Numbered from the stretch's first letter, positions 45,036-53,740 are shown. The stretch is 64,000 nt of DNA from Noviherbaspirillum soli (GCF_015352955.1 NZ_JACYOX010000007.1:1-64000); one strand, 5' to 3'. Notes: generated by a model from the letters alone, not told the origin. Numbers and translations: made by a program.

Positions 45036-45971
45036 ATGGGCATGCGCAGCCTTGCCTGCCTGCTGATGACGTGCTTGCTCTGCCTGGCCGTGCCGGCCAG
45101 CGCCGAGGGCACCGCCCTGCCCATGCGGGAAGTGGCGCGGGGCATCTTCGTGCACCAGGGCCTGCACCAGGAAACCAGCAGCAGCAACCAGGGCGACATC
45201 GCCAACATCGGTTTCATCGTCGGAGAACGCTGCGTCGCCGTGGTCGACACCGGCGGCAGCGCGGAAGTGGGCGACCGGCTGCGGCAGGCGATACGGCAGC
45301 GCACCCGGCTGCCGGTGTGTTATGTGATCAACACCCATGCCCATCCCGACCATGTATTCGGCAATGCCGCCTTCGCTGCCGACGAGCCGGTCTTCATCGG
45401 GCATCAGCATCTTGCGGCGGCGCTGCAGGCCAGATGGCCGCATTACCGCAAGGCGCTGGCGCGCGAGCTTGGCGAGCAGCAGGCGGCGCGCACGGCAATG
45501 ATCCTGCCCGGGCGTTCCGTTACCGGGGAAATGACGATCGATCTCGGCGCAAGGGAGCTGCTGCTGCGTGCCTGGCCCACCGCGCATACCGATGCCGACC
45601 TGACCGTGCTGGACCGCAACACCGCCGCCCTGTGGCTGGGCGACCTGCTGTTCGAAGAGCGTGTGCCTTCGCTCGATGGCAGCCTGAAGGGATGGCTGGC
45701 GGTGATGCAGACGTTGCGCCCGATGCCGGTGCGCATCGCGATACCGGGACACGGCCCGGTCAGTGGCAAGTGGCCTGCCGTGCTTGAGCCGCAGGAACGC
45801 TACCTGCTGGGCCTGCTGAACGACACCAGGGCCGCGATCAAGGCCGGCAGGACGCTGGCCCAGGCCGTTGCGCAGGCCGAGAATGCGCCGGCGTCCGGCT
45901 GGCTGCTGTTCGACGCCTACCACCGCCGCAATGTCACCACCGCCTATACCGAACTTGAATGGGAAAACTGA
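45036..45971 (+). CDS. Quinoprotein relay system zinc metallohydrolase 2
   Basis: A 311-residue exported metallo-beta-lactamase-fold protein. The ATG at 45036 with GGAAAGG upstream is preferred over the one at 45027. Signal peptide (LACLLMTCLLCLAVPASA). The intact zinc motif is INTHAHPDHVFGN (His101, His103, Asp105, His106), with DLTVLDRNTAALWLGDLLFEERVPS and AIPGHGPVSG further on. SoxH-like hydrolases of this type accompany PQQ or XoxF dehydrogenases and a SoxYZ-like carrier, which follows with a TGATG overlap. The substrate is not known. Confidence 0.92.
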   Translation: MGMRSLACLLMTCLLCLAVPASAEGTALPMREVARGIFVHQGLHQETSSSNQGDIANIGFIVGERCVAVVDTGGSAEVGDRLRQAIRQRTRLPVCYVINTHAHPDHVFGNAAFAADEPVFIGHQHLAAALQARWPHYRKALARELGEQQAARTAMILPGRSVTGEMTIDLGARELLLRAWPTAHTDADLTVLDRNTAALWLGDLLFEERVPSLDGSLKGWLAVMQTLRPMPVRIAIPGHGPVSGKWPAVLEPQERYLLGLLNDTRAAIKAGRTLAQAVAQAENAPASGWLLFDAYHRRNVTTAYTELEWEN

Positions 45972-46807
45972 TGCGCTACCACCATGCCGCGTCGGCCAGG
46001 CCGACACGCACGCTGCGCAAGGCGTGCACCGCCGCACTGATTGCGCTGGCAGCAGCGACCATGCTGCAACCGGCGCTTGCATCCGACAACTGGAGCAAGA
46101 TCAGGCCGGGCCTGTTCCAGGACCGCGTCATCGCCACCGATGCCGCGCAGATCGTCGAACTGGTCACGCCAGCGCGGGCGCAGGATGCGGCGGTGGTGCC
46201 GATCACCATCAGGACCCGGGTGCCGCAAGGCACCGAGCGCTATATCAGCAAGCTCTACCTGGTGATCGACAAGAACCCGGCGCCGCTGGCGGCGGTGTTC
46301 TCCATGACGCCCGACCTGGGAAGGGCAGACATCGAAACCCGGGTCAGGATCGAGGAATATACCGATGTGCGCGTGATCGTGGAAATGAATGACGGCAGCC
46401 TGCACATGAGCAGCAACTACGTGAAGGCATCCGGCGGCTGCTCGGCCCCGGCCGCCAAGGACCCGGCCGAAGCGGCGGCCGGCATCGGCAGGATGAAGCT
46501 GGCGCTGGAACAGTCGGGCAGCCTGGACCAGCCGCAGCAGGTGCAGCTGATGATCAGGCATCCGAATTTCTCCGGGCTGGCCATGGACCAGGTGACCCGG
46601 CTCTACACGCCGCCGCATTTTGTCCGGCATCTCGAAGTGGCTTACAACGGCAAGCGCATCCTGAGCGCCGAAACCGACATCTCCATTAGTGAAAACCCGA
46701 ATTTCCGTTTCTATTTCGTGCCGCACAAGGAAGGCACATTGACCGTGGAGGCAATCGATTCCCAGGATCTTTCCTACAAGACCAGCCTGGCGGTGAAGGC
46801 GAATTAG
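45971..46807 (+). CDS. Quinoprotein-associated SoxYZ-like carrier protein
   Basis: A 278-residue exported protein. The ATG at 45971 overlaps the stop of the hydrolase gene (TGATG); an ATG four codons upstream is less likely. Signal peptide up to about PALASDNW. An N-terminal SoxY-like part has QDAAVVPITIRTRVPQGTERYISKLYLVIDKNPAPLAAVFSM, with Cys in ASGGCSAPAA as the likely carrier residue. A C-terminal SoxZ-like part has VQLMIRHPNFSGLAMDQVTRLYTPPHFVRHLEVAYNGKRILS and ENPNFRFYFVPHKEGTLTVEAIDS. It may carry a substrate or sulfur species between the dehydrogenase and the metallohydrolases. Confidence 0.9.
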   Translation: MRYHHAASARPTRTLRKACTAALIALAAATMLQPALASDNWSKIRPGLFQDRVIATDAAQIVELVTPARAQDAAVVPITIRTRVPQGTERYISKLYLVIDKNPAPLAAVFSMTPDLGRADIETRVRIEEYTDVRVIVEMNDGSLHMSSNYVKASGGCSAPAAKDPAEAAAGIGRMKLALEQSGSLDQPQQVQLMIRHPNFSGLAMDQVTRLYTPPHFVRHLEVAYNGKRILSAETDISISENPNFRFYFVPHKEGTLTVEAIDSQDLSYKTSLAVKAN

Positions 46808-46824
46808 GCTGCCGGCGCGCCGGC

Positions 46825-47367
46825 TCAGCGGTTGCCCTGCCGCTTCTCCTCCATGCTGCGCACCATGTAGCGGATGCCGCGCTCCCAGCTGGTGTCGGTG
46901 TTGCCGCGTATGTCGACCGACTTGTTCAGCAGCGGCTGGCCCGAGGCGACGTCGTTGATCTGGATATTGATGTTCAGGATCAGGTTGCTGACCTTCTGCA
47001 CCCAGGCCGTCATCACCCGGTCCGCGCCCAGCGCCCGGCCGATGTCGATGTCGCAGCCGTTGCAGTCATACAGCATGAAGCGCGACTTCAGGTCGTCGAT
47101 CATGGCCTGCTGCGGGGCGGTGTCGAGCACCCGGTAAAAGCCCTTGTCGATGAACTGCTGCCGCAGCAAGGCGGAAATCCTTTTCAGGCGCTCCCGCTGG
47201 GCTTCATCGGAAGCGCGGTCCAGGGTCGGGTCGATCAGTTCGAAGTCCAGCATCACGATGCTCTTCAACGGCGCATCGGCTGCCCCGCCGGCAAGCGGCG
47301 ACAGCAGCAGAGAGGCCGCCAGCGCGAGCAGCCGGCGCCGCCTCGACCACCGCGTGCCGCGCTTCAT
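46825..47367 (-). CDS. DUF2380/DUF3280-type exported protein
   Basis: A 180-residue protein with a signal peptide (RRRLLALAASLLLSPLAGGAADA) and the family segments SIVMLDFELIDPTLDRASDEAQRERLKRISALLRQQFIDKGFYRVLDTAPQQAMIDDLKSRFMLYDCNGCDIDIGRALGADRVMTAWVQKVSNLILNINIQINDVASGQPLLNKSVDIRGNTDTSWERGIRYMVRSM (the underlying motif positions are DFELID near 41 and DCNGCDID near 100). It is often found beside XoxF/PQQ relay genes. It overlaps the preceding minus-strand gene by four bases (ATGA). Function unknown. Confidence 0.8.
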   Translation of the reverse strand: MKRGTRWSRRRRLLALAASLLLSPLAGGAADAPLKSIVMLDFELIDPTLDRASDEAQRERLKRISALLRQQFIDKGFYRVLDTAPQQAMIDDLKSRFMLYDCNGCDIDIGRALGADRVMTAWVQKVSNLILNINIQINDVASGQPLLNKSVDIRGNTDTSWERGIRYMVRSMEEKRQGNR

Positions 47368-47714
47368 TTCATCAGGCAGGCATCGCCGGCCTGCTGCTGT
47401 ATCGCCTTGTAGCGTTTGGCCATCTCGCGCACCTTGGGCGGGTCGCGGAACTCGCTGCCGCGCTCGCCCGCCATCGACTGGTGCCGCAGCGCAGTCGATG
47501 CTTCGAGGTAATCGTCATACTTCAGCTTGTCGGCGATCCTGTCGACCGCGCAGGAGCATTTGTACAGGAACTCGTATTTGCCGCCATGGTCCTTCATGCA
47601 TTCCAGCACGTATTCCATGCGCGCCGTGGTCGGGAAGTCATTGGCCGCGGCGACGCCGGGCACGAGGATTGCAGCGCAGAGCGCTGCGCCGGCTACCGTG
47701 AACGTGCTTCTCAT
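47364..47714 (-). CDS. Small exported Cys-containing protein of the XoxF cluster
   Basis: A 116-residue protein; ATG 47714 follows AAAGGGAGACC. Signal peptide ends near GVAAA. Cysteines lie in YVLECMKDHGGKYEFLYKCSCAVDRIADKL and QQAGDACLMK, which suggest one or two disulfides. No haem motif. I do not recognise it as a characterised protein. It is coupled with the DUF2380-type gene by overlap and is divergent from metallohydrolase 1 (47775). Confidence 0.8.
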   Translation of the reverse strand: MRSTFTVAGAALCAAILVPGVAAANDFPTTARMEYVLECMKDHGGKYEFLYKCSCAVDRIADKLKYDDYLEASTALRHQSMAGERGSEFRDPPKVREMAKRYKAIQQQAGDACLMK

Positions 47715-47774
47715 CTGGTCTCCCTTTCGATATGTGCCACGCCGGCGCTCCACAGCAGCGAGGCCCGCTACGTG

Positions 47775-48728
47775 ATGAAGGTTGCTCTAGCAAGATTGTT
47801 GCCACGCCTCTGCGCCGTCCTCGCCAGCGCTGCGCTGTGCGCCGTTGCCGGCGCCGCGGCTGTTCCAGAACCGGAACAGCTTGCGCCGGGGGTGTACGCC
47901 GTGATTGCCGCGCCGGAGGAGGCGGCGCCGTCCAACCATGGCGTGGTCGGCAACATCGGCATCCTGGTCGGCGACAGCGGCGTGGTGCTGATCGACACCG
48001 GCACCAGCGCCCGCTACCTGCGCCAGCTGCTGGCGCAGGTACGGCGCATCACGCCGCTGCCGGTGGTGCTGGCCATCAATACCCACCAGAACCCGGCCCA
48101 TGTGTTTGGCAACGGCGTCCTGCGCGACATGGGCGTGCCCGTGCTGGCGCACCGCGACACCGATGCCTTCATCGCGGCGCGCTGCCAGCGCTGCCTGAGG
48201 CAGCTGGTGCAGGCGCTGGGCGAGGCGGAGATGGAAGGCACCGTCGTCACGCGGCCCAGCCGGCTCATCGACGGTCCGGCAACGATTTCGGCGGGCGGCC
48301 GCACGCTGGACCTGCTGTATTACGGCCCCACCTCCGCGCCCGGCGCGATCGCCGTGCTGGACCGCGAGAGCGGCACGCTGTTCGGCGGCGGCATGGTGAC
48401 GATGGACCGGATCCCGGACCTGAAGGACGCCGATCTCGGCCAGTGGCAGGCGGCGCTTCGCAGCCTGGGCCGGATTGCGCCGGCGCGCATCGTGCCGGGC
48501 GCCGGCCCGGTGTTCGATCCCGCGAGGCTGCCCGAGCTGGCCGGCTATCTGGCCGCGATCAGGCCGGCGGTGGAGGCTGCCTTCCTGCAACGCGTCAGCC
48601 TGGGAGAGGCAGCAGCTGCCGCGCCGCTGCCGGCCTATCGGGACTGGGCGCTGTATGACAGCATGCATAGGAAGAATGTGGAGCAGCTTTACCTGCGTCT
48701 GGAGAATGCCTACCTGAATGCGCCGTGA
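47775..48728 (+). CDS. Quinoprotein relay metallohydrolase 1, metal site altered
   Basis: A 317-residue protein with a signal peptide (LCAVLASAALCAVAGAAA) and the metallo-beta-lactamase fold, paralogous to the gene at 45036. NHGVVGNIGILVGDSGVVLIDTGTSARYLRQLL is kept, but the zinc motif reads INTHQNPAHVFGN: His104 and His109 remain, while His103 and Asp105 of the paralogue correspond to Asn106 and Ala108. TSAPGAIAVLDRESGTLFGGGMVTMDRIP and IVPGAGPVFDP lack the usual Asp/His ligands too. It should not bind zinc in the normal way and may be structural or non-catalytic. Confidence 0.88.
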   Translation: MKVALARLLPRLCAVLASAALCAVAGAAAVPEPEQLAPGVYAVIAAPEEAAPSNHGVVGNIGILVGDSGVVLIDTGTSARYLRQLLAQVRRITPLPVVLAINTHQNPAHVFGNGVLRDMGVPVLAHRDTDAFIAARCQRCLRQLVQALGEAEMEGTVVTRPSRLIDGPATISAGGRTLDLLYYGPTSAPGAIAVLDRESGTLFGGGMVTMDRIPDLKDADLGQWQAALRSLGRIAPARIVPGAGPVFDPARLPELAGYLAAIRPAVEAAFLQRVSLGEAAAAAPLPAYRDWALYDSMHRKNVEQLYLRLENAYLNAP

Positions 48729-49176
48729 TTGCGGCTCGGTGATGTGCTGCAATGCCCTTCGATTATTGCATCCTGCAAAGGCGGCTGAAGGCACTGCTGT
48801 CGCTGCGGTTTGTTCTGCCGTAGCCGTTCATTCCCGCTGCCGCACCGCCTCCACCTTCGCAAGGTGCCGTACTCCCCCACACATGCCTACTAACGCATTT
48901 CCAGCCTGACTGGCATCAACCGATCAAGCAAGATCGCCTTTGGAAGAGCCGCCCAGGGGTTGGTAGTGTGCAATACCCGAAGGGCATTGCACCGTGGTCG
49001 CATACCGCAAAGATCATTTCAGGGACCTTCGCTGGTCCACCCATGGTGGAATGCCCCTTTGGGGTATTCCACCCTACGGCACCAGGGGCATGCCAAGGGC
49101 GCAGGATGCAGGTGCGCCGCACTGAGCCTGCAGCATGAGGCTAGTCTGGCCAAATTCGCTCTAGGCAAAACCCGCT
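48729..49176. other. Intergenic region with three REP-like hairpins
   Basis: No gene supported. Its middle holds hairpins at 48968-48992, 49023-49038 and 49045-49073 that resemble dispersed repeats (see the separate entry). The region separates the XoxF cluster from the AhpD-like gene. Confidence 0.5.
48968..49073. repeat. Cluster of three palindromic REP-like elements
   Basis: GTGCAAT-ACCC-GAA-GGGC-ATTGCAC (48968-48992), GGACC-TTCGCT-GGTCC (49023-49038) and GGTGGAATGCCCC-TTT-GGGGTATTCCACC (49045-49073) are near-perfect hairpins. The last, with flanking CCCTAC, is of the GTAGGGTGGAATA...TTCCACC type common as dispersed repeats in betaproteobacteria. Spacing suggests a composite element. Confidence 0.75.
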
Positions 49177-49776
49177 CTACCCGGGCTTCTTCTCACGCGG
49201 AACGCGCCCCAGCAGGTGAAACTCCGGATTGGGCATCATGCCCGACAGGTTCGCCATCCGGTTCGACAAGGCAAAGAACGCGGCGATCGCGCCGATATCC
49301 CAGATGTCCTCGTCGGCAAAGCCGTGGGCGTGCAGCGCGGCGAAGTCGGCATCCTCGATGGCATGGGAAGCATTCGATACCTTCAGCGCGAAATCCAGCA
49401 TGGCCCGCTGGCGCGGCGTGATCGGCGCCTTGCGGTAGTTGGTTGCCAGATGGTCGGCCAGCAGCGGGCTCTTCTCGAAGATGCGCAGCAGCGCGCCATG
49501 CGCCACCACGCAATACAGGCACTGGCTCTGGGCGCTGGTGGCCACCACGATCATTTCCTTCTCGCCCTTGGTCAGCCCGCCTTCGCGCAGCATCAGCGCA
49601 TCGTGGTAGGCGAAGAAGGCGCGGTATTCATCCGGCCGCCGCGCCAGCTTCAGGAACACGTTCGGCACGAAGCCGGACTTCTGCTGCACCTCCAGGATCT
49701 GCGCCCGGATGTCCTCCGGCAGGTTGTCCAGCTCGGCCAGCGGATAGCGTTCGTCGGCGCCTTGGGTCGTCTGCAT
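49177..49776 (-). CDS. AhpD/carboxymuconolactone decarboxylase-like peroxidase-related protein
   Basis: A 199-residue protein; the ATG at 49776 follows AAGGAGGAGACG. It carries the CxxC motif of AhpD-like alkylhydroperoxidases in ATSAQSQCLYCVVAHGALLR with the proton-relay His, and helical segments ERYPLAELDNLPEDIRAQILEVQQKSGFVPNVFLKLARRPDEYRAFFAYHDALM. Members reduce peroxides or act on gamma-lactones; the redox CxxC favours a peroxidase role. It sits alone between the XoxF cluster and the efflux operon. Confidence 0.88.
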   Translation of the reverse strand: MQTTQGADERYPLAELDNLPEDIRAQILEVQQKSGFVPNVFLKLARRPDEYRAFFAYHDALMLREGGLTKGEKEMIVVATSAQSQCLYCVVAHGALLRIFEKSPLLADHLATNYRKAPITPRQRAMLDFALKVSNASHAIEDADFAALHAHGFADEDIWDIGAIAAFFALSNRMANLSGMMPNPEFHLLGRVPREKKPG

Positions 49777-49845
49777 GTCGTCTCCTCCTTGTGGGTTGGA
49801 CATGCATCTTAACCGAGGCGCCGGGCCCCATGGCCGCCAGGCGGG

Positions 49846-51156
49846 TCAGGCGAACCTGGTGGCGCGTGCCCGGCCGGTCGCCAGCAGCGCCAGCAGCGTC
49901 AGCAGCGCCGCCGCCGCGAGGTAATAGCCGACATAGGACAGGCCATAATGGCTGGCCAGCCAGGTCGCGATATAGGGCGCGAGCGAGGCGCCGAGGATGC
50001 CGGCGAAATTGAAGGTCAGCGACGAGCCGGTGTAGCGCACTTCTGCCGGGAACAGCTCGGAGAGCAGCGTGCCCAGCGGACCGTAGGTCATGCCCATCAG
50101 CGCCATGCCCAGCGACATGAACAGCGTGACCTGGACCATGCTGCCCGAGCCGAACAGCGGCGCCAGCGCCAGCCCGAACACGATGATGGCGGCCGACACC
50201 AGGATCATCGCGGCGCGCCGGCCGTAGCGGTCGGCCAGCACCGCCGACGCCGGGATGGTCAGCGCGAAGAACAGCACCGAGAACAGCTGCAGTTGCAGGA
50301 ACTGCGGACGGCTGTAGCCCAGCGCGCTGGTGCCCCAGCTCAGCGCGAACACCGTCATCAGGTAGAACAGCACGAAGGTCGCCAGCGCCATCACCGTGCC
50401 CAGCACCAGCGTCAGGCCATGCTCGCGAAACACCGTCACCACCGGCACCTTGACCCGCTCGTTCTTCTCCAGCACCTTCTGGAAGGCCGGCGTCTCGGTG
50501 ATCCTCAGCCGCACGAACAGGCCGACGCCGACCAGCAGCGCGCTGGCCAGGAAGGGGATGCGCCAGCCGTACTGGAAGAACTGGGCATCGCTCAGCACTT
50601 CCGACAGCAGCAGGAAAATGCCGCCCGACAGGAAGAAGCCGATCGGCGCGCCCAGCTGCGGGAACATGCCATACCAGGCGCGCTTGCCCGGCGGCGCGTT
50701 CTCGGTCGCCAGCAGCACCGCGCCGCCCCATTCCCCGCCCAGCCCCAGGCCCTGGCCGAAGCGGCACAAGGCCAGCAGCATCGGCGCGGTCGCGCCGATG
50801 CTGGCGTAGGTGGGCAGCAGGCCGATCACCACCGTGGAGACGCCCATCGTCAGCAGCGCCGCCACCAGCGTGGCCTTGCGGCCGATGCGGTCGCCATAAT
50901 GGCCGAACACGGCCGAGCCCACCGGGCGGGCGAAGAAGGCGATGGCAAACGTGGCCAGCGACTGCAGCGTGGCGGCCGTGGCGTCGCCGGGCGGAAAGAA
51001 CAGCTTCGGAAACACCAGCACCGCGGCGGTGGCGTAGATGTAGAAGTCGAAGAACTCGATGGTGGTGCCGATCAGGCTGGCAAACAGCACCGTGCCACGG
51101 GAATTGGCGGGAGGGGGATTGCCCGGCAGCGTGCTGCCGGCAGGATGACTTCGCAT
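49846..51156 (-). CDS. MFS transporter, metabolite:H+ symporter (MHS) type
   Basis: A 436-residue transporter; the ATG at 51156 follows AAGGAAG. Motifs are SLIGTTIEFFDFYIYATAAVLVFPKLFF (TM1), FARPVGSAVFGHYGDRIGRKATLVAALLTMGVSTVVIGLLP (signature loop), CRFGQGLGLGGEWGGAVLLATENAPPGKRAW and PFLASALLVGVGLFVRLRITETPAF. Twelve membrane helices are expected. MHS carriers import organic acids, betaines or similar. It is the last gene of the minus-strand efflux operon with only four bases to the outer-membrane factor, which is an odd combination because it is an importer family. Confidence 0.9.
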   Translation of the reverse strand: MRSHPAGSTLPGNPPPANSRGTVLFASLIGTTIEFFDFYIYATAAVLVFPKLFFPPGDATAATLQSLATFAIAFFARPVGSAVFGHYGDRIGRKATLVAALLTMGVSTVVIGLLPTYASIGATAPMLLALCRFGQGLGLGGEWGGAVLLATENAPPGKRAWYGMFPQLGAPIGFFLSGGIFLLLSEVLSDAQFFQYGWRIPFLASALLVGVGLFVRLRITETPAFQKVLEKNERVKVPVVTVFREHGLTLVLGTVMALATFVLFYLMTVFALSWGTSALGYSRPQFLQLQLFSVLFFALTIPASAVLADRYGRRAAMILVSAAIIVFGLALAPLFGSGSMVQVTLFMSLGMALMGMTYGPLGTLLSELFPAEVRYTGSSLTFNFAGILGASLAPYIATWLASHYGLSYVGYYLAAAALLTLLALLATGRARATRFA

Positions 51157-51160
51157 GATG

Positions 51161-52639
51161 CTACTTCCTTGTTTCAGTGAAATTGGATGAATCCGCCGCG
51201 GCCCCGGGCCCGGCGCTTTCCCAGCCGCCGCCGAGCGCCAGGAACAATGCAACCTGGTCGCTTGCCAGCTGGGCGTCGCTGGCCGTGAGCGCGCTTTCGG
51301 CCGAGGCCAGCGAGCGCTGGGTGTCCAGCGTGGTCAGGAAATCGGTGCGGCCGTAACGGTACAGTTCGCTGGCCTGGCTTGCCGCCAGCGCGCTCTGCTC
51401 GCGCGCCGCCTTCAGCGCCGCATTGCGGTCCAGCTCGCGTGCATAGACTGTCAGTGACGTTTCGGCCTCGCGCAGCGCATTGAGCACCGTGCCATCGAAG
51501 CGCGCCAGCGCCGCCTCATTGGACGCCTCGGCCTGGGCAATGCGGCTGCGGGCCGCGCCATTGACCGGCAGCGACCAGGAAATCAGCGGCCCCAGGCTCC
51601 AGCGCAAGGCATTGCCGGCGTCGAAGCCGGCCAGCGCGCCGGTGCTGCCGGCCGACAGGCCCAGCGTGATGCTGGGATACAGGTCGGCGGTGGCGACACC
51701 GATGCGCGCGCTGGCGGCGGCCAGGCCGCGTTCCGCCTGGCGGATGTCGGGCCGGCGCCGCAGCAGCGCCGCGCCGTCGCCCACCGGCACCGGGAAGGCC
51801 AGGCGCGGCGGTACCGTGCAGCGGGCGGCGCTGTCGGGCAGCTTGTCCGGCGTGTCGCCCAGCAGCGCGGCCAGGCGCAGCAGCGCGCCGCGCTGTGCCG
51901 CCTGCAGCGGCGGCAGCGCCGCGCGCAACTGCTCGGCCTGGGCCCGGGCGCGGCTGGCGTCGAGCGCGGTGCCGCGGCCGGCGGCGATGCGCTGTGCGGT
52001 CAGGTCGAGGAAATCCTGCTGCAGCCCGAGCGAGCGCTTCGCTACCTGGAGCTGGGCGGCGGAGGCGCAGGCATCGGCATAGGCGCGCACTGTGCCGGCG
52101 GCGACGTTGATGCGCGCCAGGTCGTAGGCGGCGGCTGCCGCGCCGCTGTCGGCGTCGGCCGCCTCGATGGCGCGGGCGATCTTGCCGAACAGGTCGACCT
52201 GGTAGGACACCGACACGCCGGCATCGTAGGAAGCGGCATCCGGCAGCGCTTCCGGCAGGCCGCGCGCCGCGGCCGACGGCCGGCCGTAAGCCGGCGCGGC
52301 GCTGACGCCAAGGGCGGGCCGGCCGGCGGCGCCGACTTCCTGCTCCAGCGCCCGGGCGCGCCGCAGGTTGGCGTCGGCCACCCGCAAGTCGGCATTGGCG
52401 GCCAGCGCCTGTTCGACCAGGCGCTCCAGCGCCGGGTCGCGGTACAGCCGCCACCAGCGCGGCGGCAGCGGCGCGAGGCTGTAGGCCGGCTCGGCGGCGC
52501 CGGCAAAGGGCGCGGCGGCGGACGGCTTGTTGACTGCGGCCTGCTCCGGCACCCGGTAGTCGGGGCCGACCGTGCCGCAGGCGGCGAGCAGGACGAGCAG
52601 GGAGGCGGCGGCCGCGCGGCCCGGCAAAGTGGCCCTCAT
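51161..52639 (-). CDS. Outer-membrane efflux lipoprotein, NodT/OprM family
   Basis: A 492-residue TolC-like outer-membrane factor with a lipoprotein signal (AAASLLVLLAACGTVGPDY, Cys after AAA/LLAA). Two halves each have the OEP coiled-coil repeats, such as LEQEVGAAGRPALGVSAAPAYGRPS and YDAGVSVSYQVDLFGKIARAIEAADAD, then LDASRARAQAEQLRAALPPLQAAQRGALLRLAALLGDTPDKLPDS and IAQAEASNEAALARFDGTVLNALREAETSLTVYARELDRN. It connects to the periplasmic adaptor encoded just upstream (4-base overlap at 52636-52639). The substrate is set by the inner-membrane part. Confidence 0.93.
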   Translation of the reverse strand: MRATLPGRAAAASLLVLLAACGTVGPDYRVPEQAAVNKPSAAAPFAGAAEPAYSLAPLPPRWWRLYRDPALERLVEQALAANADLRVADANLRRARALEQEVGAAGRPALGVSAAPAYGRPSAAARGLPEALPDAASYDAGVSVSYQVDLFGKIARAIEAADADSGAAAAAYDLARINVAAGTVRAYADACASAAQLQVAKRSLGLQQDFLDLTAQRIAAGRGTALDASRARAQAEQLRAALPPLQAAQRGALLRLAALLGDTPDKLPDSAARCTVPPRLAFPVPVGDGAALLRRRPDIRQAERGLAAASARIGVATADLYPSITLGLSAGSTGALAGFDAGNALRWSLGPLISWSLPVNGAARSRIAQAEASNEAALARFDGTVLNALREAETSLTVYARELDRNAALKAAREQSALAASQASELYRYGRTDFLTTLDTQRSLASAESALTASDAQLASDQVALFLALGGGWESAGPGAAADSSNFTETRK

Positions 52640-53526
52640 CGCGCAGCCACCCGGGCGTCCTGGCGATGATGCACTTCCACCGTCACCGTCTGCCCCGACA
52701 CCAGCCGCACGCCCTCGGGCACGCGGTCGAGCGCGATGCGCACCGGGATGCGCTGCGCCAGCCGCACCCAGTTGAAGGTCGGGTTTACGTTCGGCAGCAG
52801 GTTGCCGGCGGTGTTGCGGTCGCGGTCGGCGATGCCCTGGGCAAAGCTGTCGACGTGGCCGGCGAGCTGCTGTTTCGTGCCCATCAGCGACACGCTGACC
52901 GCGTCGCCCAGGCTGATGCCGGGCAGCTTGGTTTCCTCGAAATAGCCTTCCGCGTAGAAGGAATTGCGGTCCACCAGCGCCAGCACCGGATGGCCGGCGC
53001 TGACATAGGCGCCGGCCTGCAGGTCGAGGTTGGTGACGATGCCGTCGCTGCTGGCCGCCACCCGGGTGCGTTCGAGGTTGAGCCGGGCGACGTCGCGCGC
53101 CACCAGCGCCTGGTCGAGCGCCGCGCGCAGCTGGTTGACCCTGGCCTGGCCCTGTTCGCGGTTTTCCTGGGACACCAGGTTGCCGAGCTGGCGGTTGCGG
53201 CGCGCCTCGTTCTCGGCCTGGTCCAGCGCGGTGCGCTGCGCCTGCAGCGAGGCCTCGGCCTGGCGCAGCGCCAGTTCGAAGCGGGCGCGATCGATCTCGA
53301 ACAGGGTTTCGCCCCTGGCGACCTGCTGGTTGTCATGCACCAGCATGCGCGTGACCTGTCCGGTGACGTCGGGCGCAACCTGGATCACGTTGGCCTTGAT
53401 GCGGCCATCGCGGGTCCAGGGCTGGACTTCGTAGCGTTGCCACAAGCCGGCGCCGGCCACCACCGCCGCGCCCACCGCGACCAGGGTAACCAGCACGCGG
53501 CCCATGCCTGAAAGGGAAAATTGCAT
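52636..53526 (-). CDS. aaeA: HlyD/AaeA-type membrane fusion protein
   Basis: A 296-residue periplasmic adaptor with one N-terminal membrane helix (VLVTLVAVGAAVVAGAGLW). The adaptor motif is QPWTRDGRIKANVIQVAPDVTGQVTRMLVHDNQQVARGETLFEIDRARFELALRQAEASL, followed by a helical hairpin (LRAALDQALVARDVARLNLERTRV) and a barrel with SSDGIVTNLDLQAGAYVSAGHPVLALVDRNSFYAEGYFEETKLPGI. It matches the AaeA group that works with AaeB to export aromatic acids. Overlaps the NodT gene by four bases. Confidence 0.92.
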   Translation of the reverse strand: MQFSLSGMGRVLVTLVAVGAAVVAGAGLWQRYEVQPWTRDGRIKANVIQVAPDVTGQVTRMLVHDNQQVARGETLFEIDRARFELALRQAEASLQAQRTALDQAENEARRNRQLGNLVSQENREQGQARVNQLRAALDQALVARDVARLNLERTRVAASSDGIVTNLDLQAGAYVSAGHPVLALVDRNSFYAEGYFEETKLPGISLGDAVSVSLMGTKQQLAGHVDSFAQGIADRDRNTAGNLLPNVNPTFNWVRLAQRIPVRIALDRVPEGVRLVSGQTVTVEVHHRQDARVAAR

Positions 53527-53539
53527 ATCTACCTCGACT

Positions 53540-53740
53540 TCAAAGCGTTAAAAAACGGCACAGCGCGCCCAGCACGACGATGAACATCGCCAGGTCGAAC
53601 AGCGCCGGATGCCATACCAGCCGGTAAAAGCCGGCACGCGCCAGCAGCCAGGAAAGGCCGCGCGAGAGCATCAGCGCCAGCAGCGCCATCAAGAGCAGCG
53701 ATGGAATGTAAATGCCATAAAGGCTGACTTCGCCTGTCAT
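53540..53740 (-). CDS. DUF1656 (AaeX-like) small membrane protein
   Basis: A 66-residue protein with MTGEVSLYGIYIPSLLLMALLALMLSRGLSWLLARAGFYRLVWHPALFDLAMFIVVLGALCRFLTL as its whole two-helix chain (only its features matter here: an N-terminal GIYIP motif and two hydrophobic helices). It is the DUF1656 type that accompanies AaeA and FUSC-type pump genes. ATG 53740 overlaps the FUSC gene stop region (ATGA), so it is co-translated. Confidence 0.88.
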   Translation of the reverse strand: MTGEVSLYGIYIPSLLLMALLALMLSRGLSWLLARAGFYRLVWHPALFDLAMFIVVLGALCRFLTL

